NCBI GenBank assembly: GCA_947623645.1
Contig: CANQHK010000048.1
Coordinates: forward strand, 1 to 8,492
Direction of reading: 5' to 3'
DNA length: 8,492 nucleotides
Source of the DNA: an uncultured Bacilli bacterium
GTDB lineage: Bacteria; Bacillota_I; Bacilli_A; RF39; UBA660
Positions 6,909-8,492 of this stretch are shown in pieces. The notes below the pieces were generated by a model that had not been told where the DNA came from, did not search any database, and saw only the letters and a list, made by a program, of their open reading frames with translations. A program made the position numbers and the translations under genes. Each line of letters begins with the position of its first letter. Positions within the stretch are counted from its first letter, which is position 1.

Positions 6909-6994
6909 CTTGGGAACTAAAGATAAAGAAATTCTAAAATTGTATGATAGCTGAAGATGAAATGGATTATCATTTTAAATGGATGAATAATATC

Positions 6995-7020
6995 GTTGCA
7001 GCAAAAAAACAAATATACAA
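6995..7020 (-). other. Ruined toxin promoter, unit 2
   Basis: The plus strand reads GTTGCAGCAAAAAAACAAAT, then ATACAA. It aligns with unit 1 ATTGTAGCATAAAAGAAATA, then GTGCAA. The -10 has become TGCAAC, the -35 TTGTAT, and the spacing has dropped from 17 to 14. It should be inactive. Confidence 0.5.
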
Positions 7021-7057
7021 TATTAAAAAATTAACTTTTTTTAAATTTTAAAAATAC

Positions 7058-7086
7058 TTGCAAAAGTATCATTTATGTGCTATGAT
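7058..7086 (+). promoter_or_regulatory. Antitoxin RNA promoter, unit 3
   Basis: TTGCAA (7058-7063), 17 nt, TATGAT (7081-7086). The predicted start is near 7093. Confidence 0.75.
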
Positions 7087-7110
7087 GAATATGTCAAGAG
7101 AAATCTGACA

Positions 7111-7156
7111 AAATAAAAAAGGATACGTTTGAATGTAGAGTATTCAGACGCTTTCC
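7111..7156 (-). terminator. Toxin mRNA terminator, unit 3
   Basis: On the minus strand, GGA and CGTCTGAA, loop, TTCAAACG and TCC form a hairpin ending in TTTTTTATTT (7120-7111). The DNA is shared with the 5' hairpin of the antitoxin RNA. Confidence 0.7.
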
Positions 7157-7166
7157 GATAGGGATT

Positions 7167-7207
7167 GCACCTGAAATCAACAGTAGTTGAAATCAGATGC
7201 TTTTTTT
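7167..7207 (+). terminator. Antitoxin RNA terminator, unit 3
   Basis: GCACCTGA (7167-7174) pairs with TCAGATGC (7193-7200) with one C-A mismatch, and TCAAC with GTTGA. Seven T residues follow (7201-7207). Confidence 0.7.
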
Positions 7208-7283
7208 ATTTCAATAATAAAATAAATATTATTAAAAATAAAAGCAGTATTATTGAATAAAAAGAATATTCTTTTTTATTCAT
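7206..7283 (-). CDS. Putative type I toxin, 25-residue membrane peptide, unit 3
   Basis: This homologue of the unit 1 peptide has the same length. It begins MNKKEYSFYSIILLLFL and ends ILLLK, with a basic N-terminus, one predicted membrane helix (about residues 8-24) and a terminal lysine. The two peptides keep the positions M1, K3, E5, S7, Y9, the IILLLF core and K25 while differing at many third codon positions and at conservative hydrophobic sites. This pattern fits selection on the peptide. ATG at 7283 lies 8 nt after a near-perfect SD (AGGAGG at 7292-7297). The promoter is at 7358-7386 and the terminator at 7111-7156. Its SD is also in a potential stem (7292-7299 with 7316-7323). The array places it next to the 6S RNA gene. 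I cannot name the toxin family; membrane toxicity is inferred from form and context. Confidence 0.82.
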   Translation of the reverse strand: MNKKEYSFYSIILLLFLIIFILLLK

Positions 7284-7291
7284 ACTTACCA

Positions 7292-7323
7292 CCTCCTTTG
7301 CAAGGAACCCCCTGAAAAGAAGG
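7292..7323 (-). promoter_or_regulatory. SD-sequestering leader hairpin of toxin mRNA, unit 3
   Basis: On the minus-strand RNA, CCUUCUUU (7323-7316) can pair with AAAGGAGG (7299-7292), 8 bp with one G-U pair. This covers the complete SD. A local alternative, UCCUU-GCA-AAGGA, would mask the same site. Confidence 0.6.
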
Positions 7324-7357
7324 GAAAGCATCTGAATCTTCAAACATATCCAAATTC

Positions 7358-7386
7358 ATTGTATCATAAAAGAAATAACTATGCAA
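7358..7386 (-). promoter_or_regulatory. Toxin promoter, unit 3
   Basis: On the minus strand, TTGCAT (7386-7381), exactly 17 nt, then TACAAT (7363-7358). The predicted start is near 7351. Confidence 0.75.
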
Positions 7387-7424
7387 CACTAAAATTAACT
7401 TTTTGTAAATTTCCTATATAAAAA

Positions 7425-7605
7425 GAAAAATCCAGAAAGAACGTTGTCTCGCTTAGTAAAACCTGCTCCCGGCAGGTGGGTGCTCATACGACGCAATCAG
7501 GATTCTTTGATAAATCAAAGCATTCAACACATGCATCTAGATCCGAGCTCCCGTATCTAAAACTTAGTGGGTTTTATAATGCGACACATATCGTATCTTC
7601 TAGAT
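7425..7605 (-). ncRNA. ssrS: Probable 6S RNA
   Basis: No gene fits this stretch, but it folds into a long rod typical of 6S RNA, which binds sigma-A RNA polymerase as a mimic of an open promoter. A long irregular closing stem joins 7570-7601 with 7434-7463. A central bubble follows. Its 5' strand (about 7569-7553) is unpaired, and its 3' strand carries a small hairpin ACCUGC/GCAGGU (7477-7461). Beyond the bubble, GGGAGCUC pairs with GAGCACCC apart from one mismatch, then an apical hairpin CUUUGA/UCAAAG (7520-7505). The length of about 180 nt suits the family. On this strand, AUGUGUCGCA and ACUAAGCGAGACA in the closing stem resemble corresponding E. coli 6S segments. The other strand folds similarly, so strand choice rests on the extended -10 promoter, the bubble layout and that resemblance. 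My recollection, unverified, is that B. subtilis bsrA also lies near yrvM (tcdA). Confidence 0.66.
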
Positions 7606-7611
7606 ATTTAA

Positions 7612-7620
7612 AGTATATCA
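7612..7620 (-). promoter_or_regulatory. Extended -10 promoter for the 6S-like RNA
   Basis: On the minus strand the sequence TGATATACT is a TGn extended -10 (TATACT at 7617-7612). It would start the RNA near 7605, at the foot of the closing stem. The -35 (TTCTAT at 17-nt spacing) is poor, as is often tolerated with an extended -10. Confidence 0.5.
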
Positions 7621-7624
7621 TACT

Positions 7625-7653
7625 TTTTTCGAAAATAGAACACTTTTTATAAA
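7625..7653 (+). promoter_or_regulatory. Candidate promoter of the alpha/beta hydrolase
   Basis: TTTTTC (7625-7630), 17 nt, TATAAA (7648-7653). The predicted start near 7660 gives a leader of about 50 nt. The -35 is weak. It is divergent from the 6S-like RNA promoter and almost back-to-back with it. Confidence 0.4.
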
Positions 7654-7712
7654 TTTTACAAAATTTTATCGCCGATTTGTCAAATTCACATACAGTATTA
7701 TAGGTGAAGAAT

Positions 7713-8480
7713 ATGTATTTTTCCTATAAAGGGATTGAAATGTATTATGAAAAACACGGAAATAGAAAAGAAAACTTAGTGATTCTTCCCGGTTGGGGAG
7801 ATACAAGGGATAGTTTTTGCCGATGGATTCAAATTTTAGAAGATTATTATACAATTTATATTGTTGATTATCCAGGTTTTTCCAATACAGAATTTCCACC
7901 CTATGATATGACGATTTACGATTATACTTCCATGATTCATGAATGGTTAGAGTTTTTGAATTTGGATCATCCTGTTCTTTTAGGGCATTCTTTCGGAGGA
8001 AGAATTTTAATTACTCTAACGGGTTACTATCAATATCCATATAAAAGAATTATTTTAATGAACTCTGCTGGAATAAGACCAAAGAGAACGATCAAGTCAA
8101 GACTTCGAACAACCCTGTATAAGTTCTTAAAGAAATGTACGAAAATTCTTCCTAAGAAATTGAAAAAGAAGGCTTTGACCTATCTCTTCGAGCACTTTTC
8201 TTCAGCAGATTATCGAACGCTTCCCGATAAGATGAAAAAAACTTTTCAAAATATTGTCGGTGAAGATTTAAGCCCTTATTTAGAAAATATAAAAGCAGAT
8301 ACTCTCCTCGTCTGGGGAAAAGATGACCATGTAACCCCTGTAGAAGACGGAATCCATATGAATAAAAAAATTAAAAATTCCAGAATTTATATTTTTGATT
8401 GTGCTGGACACTTTGTATATCTTGATCGTTTTCAAGAAGTTTTAGATGTTGTCGTAAAATTTATTGAAAAAGAAGAATAA
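7713..8480 (+). CDS. Alpha/beta hydrolase fold protein
   Basis: This 255-residue cytoplasmic serine hydrolase has an unknown substrate. I choose ATG at 7713 because AGGTGA (7702-7707) sits 5 nt upstream as an SD. An in-frame GTG at 7704 lies inside that SD and is less likely. The oxyanion region is VILPGWGD (residues 23-30), and the nucleophile elbow is LLGHSFGG (89-96) with Ser93. The catalytic acid is probably Asp205 in LLVWGKDDHVTP, and the catalytic histidine His233 in CAGHFVYLD. A cap region at about 121-185 is rich in Lys and Arg. The full triad and normal length indicate an intact enzyme of the broad family that includes proline iminopeptidase-like and MhpC-like hydrolases. No signal peptide is visible. 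The gene diverges from the 6S-like RNA. A possible next gene begins 3 nt after the stop. The fold is certain; the reaction cannot be assigned. Confidence 0.92.
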   Translation: MYFSYKGIEMYYEKHGNRKENLVILPGWGDTRDSFCRWIQILEDYYTIYIVDYPGFSNTEFPPYDMTIYDYTSMIHEWLEFLNLDHPVLLGHSFGGRILITLTGYYQYPYKRIILMNSAGIRPKRTIKSRLRTTLYKFLKKCTKILPKKLKKKALTYLFEHFSSADYRTLPDKMKKTFQNIVGEDLSPYLENIKADTLLVWGKDDHVTPVEDGIHMNKKIKNSRIYIFDCAGHFVYLDRFQEVLDVVVKFIEKEE

Positions 8481-8482
8481 AG

Positions 8483-8492
8483 ATGCTTTCGA
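8483..8492 (+). CDS. Possible start of a downstream gene (three codons visible)
   Basis: ATG CTT TCG begins two nucleotides after the hydrolase stop, and the purine-rich AAAGAAGAATAAAG precedes it. Such close spacing suggests a coupled operon gene, but the window ends at once, so this is only a candidate start. Confidence 0.25.

Larger units (their letters stand above)
6835..7051 (+). pseudogene. Unidentified coding remnant inserted in unit 2
   Basis: Units 1 and 3 have toxin leader sequence here; unit 2 instead has about 150 nt of different sequence. One plus-strand frame (6848-7051), interrupted by a TAA at 6935, reads like eroded protein. It contains KEYKDDDNLQQAVANCPWE before the stop and AEDEMDYHFKWMNNIVAAKK after it. 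In a neighbouring frame the gap reads TKDKEILKLYDS, which would join the two parts smoothly and suggests two compensating frameshifts. I do not recognise the family. There is no SD or start at the left end. The right end overlaps the ruined toxin promoter, so the last codons are not original coding sequence. Confidence 0.3.
7093..7207 (+). ncRNA. Putative type I antitoxin RNA, unit 3
   Basis: This predicted RNA of about 115 nt has the same plan as unit 1. Its 5' hairpin is CGTTTGAA (7126-7133) with TTCAGACG (7143-7150), loop TGTAGAGTA. It ends at a terminator reaching the toxin stop codon. It is antisense to the unit 3 toxin 3' UTR over about 90-100 nt. The stem is identical to the other units while the loop differs, which may set target specificity. 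The 5' end is estimated from the promoter. Confidence 0.7.
6206..7412. repeat. Tandem array of three type I toxin-antitoxin-like units
   Basis: Three head-to-tail units occupy about 6206-6573, 6574-7050 and 7051-7412. Each starts with an almost identical block of about 155 nt: promoter TTG(C/T)(A)A-17-TAT(C/T/G)AT, then AAATCTGACAAAATAAAAAA, a hairpin, and a terminator. Each ends with a tail reading AATTAACTTTTTGTAAATTT or nearly so (about 6553, 7028 and 7393). The central part carries the minus-strand peptide gene and is more divergent. The antitoxin promoters begin at 6212, 6583 and 7058, giving steps of 371 and 475 nt. The longer second step reflects extra sequence in unit 2. The block contains no transposase and no obvious target-site duplication, so tandem duplication explains it better than independent insertion. 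Confidence 0.88.

Noticed and set aside
6206..7412. CRISPR array or MITE/insertion-sequence repeats
   Set aside because: The three repeats are long (over 150 nt), irregularly spaced, and contain promoters, terminators and peptide genes. There are no short uniform repeats and spacers, no terminal inverted repeats bounding each unit, and no target-site duplication that I can see.
7529..7550. Polylinker-like run of restriction sites (CATGCATCTAGATCCGAGCTC)
   Set aside because: It resembles cloning-vector sequence, but it lies in the paired terminal stem of the RNA and is flanked by native sequence on both sides, so vector contamination is unlikely.
7425..7630. 6S-like RNA transcribed on the plus strand, ending at AAAGTATATCATACTTTTTT
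   Set aside because: Possible, because the rod folds on both strands and a weak TTAACT-16-TATAAA promoter lies upstream. The AT-only terminator stem is weak, while the minus strand has an extended -10, a 3'-side bubble hairpin and E. coli 6S-like segments. Kept as the lesser alternative.
7666..7899. Minus-strand open frame overlapping the hydrolase start
   Set aside because: It overlaps a complete alpha/beta hydrolase gene on the other strand and has no recognisable motif.

Overview
This window is low-GC Bacillota (Firmicutes) DNA. Intergenic regions are very AT-rich, promoters are sigma-A-like, and purine-rich Shine-Dalgarno (SD) sequences precede most starts. TGG encodes Trp and TGA acts as a stop, so the code is standard. 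Secreted glycan/glycoprotein-degrading proteins with a dockerin suggest a host-associated (gut-type) member, perhaps Erysipelotrichia-like or a relative. That placement is inference.

Layout. (1) Positions 1-5302, minus strand: a two-gene secreted operon. It has a 1703-residue multidomain M60 (enhancin-like) zinc metallopeptidase with an internal type I dockerin, then after a 1-nt gap the start of a second signal-peptide protein that runs off the left edge. (2) Positions 5379-6062, minus strand: tcdA, a ThiF/E1-like tRNA t6A dehydratase, with its own promoter. (3) Positions about 6181-7412: no conventional genes, but a tandem array of three related units. Each unit carries a strong plus-strand promoter, a short RNA of about 115 nt with a 5' hairpin, and an intrinsic terminator. 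Units 1 and 3 also encode, convergently on the minus strand, a 25-residue hydrophobic peptide with its own consensus promoter, a strong SD held in a leader hairpin, and a 3' UTR overlapped by the plus-strand RNA. This is the architecture of a type I toxin-antitoxin module. Unit 2 keeps an intact antitoxin RNA gene but has a ruined toxin gene and toxin promoter. A further toxin-promoter relic lies on the tcdA side. (4) About 7425-7605, minus strand: a rod-shaped RNA gene that I read as 6S RNA. (5) Positions 7713-8480, plus strand, divergent: an alpha/beta hydrolase, possibly followed by another gene starting at 8483.

How it fits together. The chromosomal backbone is probably 6S RNA followed by tcdA, with the toxin-antitoxin array expanded by tandem duplication between them. 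The M60 operon downstream is an extracellular degradative function. The array is the most interesting part. The two intact toxin mRNAs show compensatory base changes in a 5'-to-3' long-range pairing, and the antitoxin RNAs have a constant hairpin stem with a different loop in each unit.
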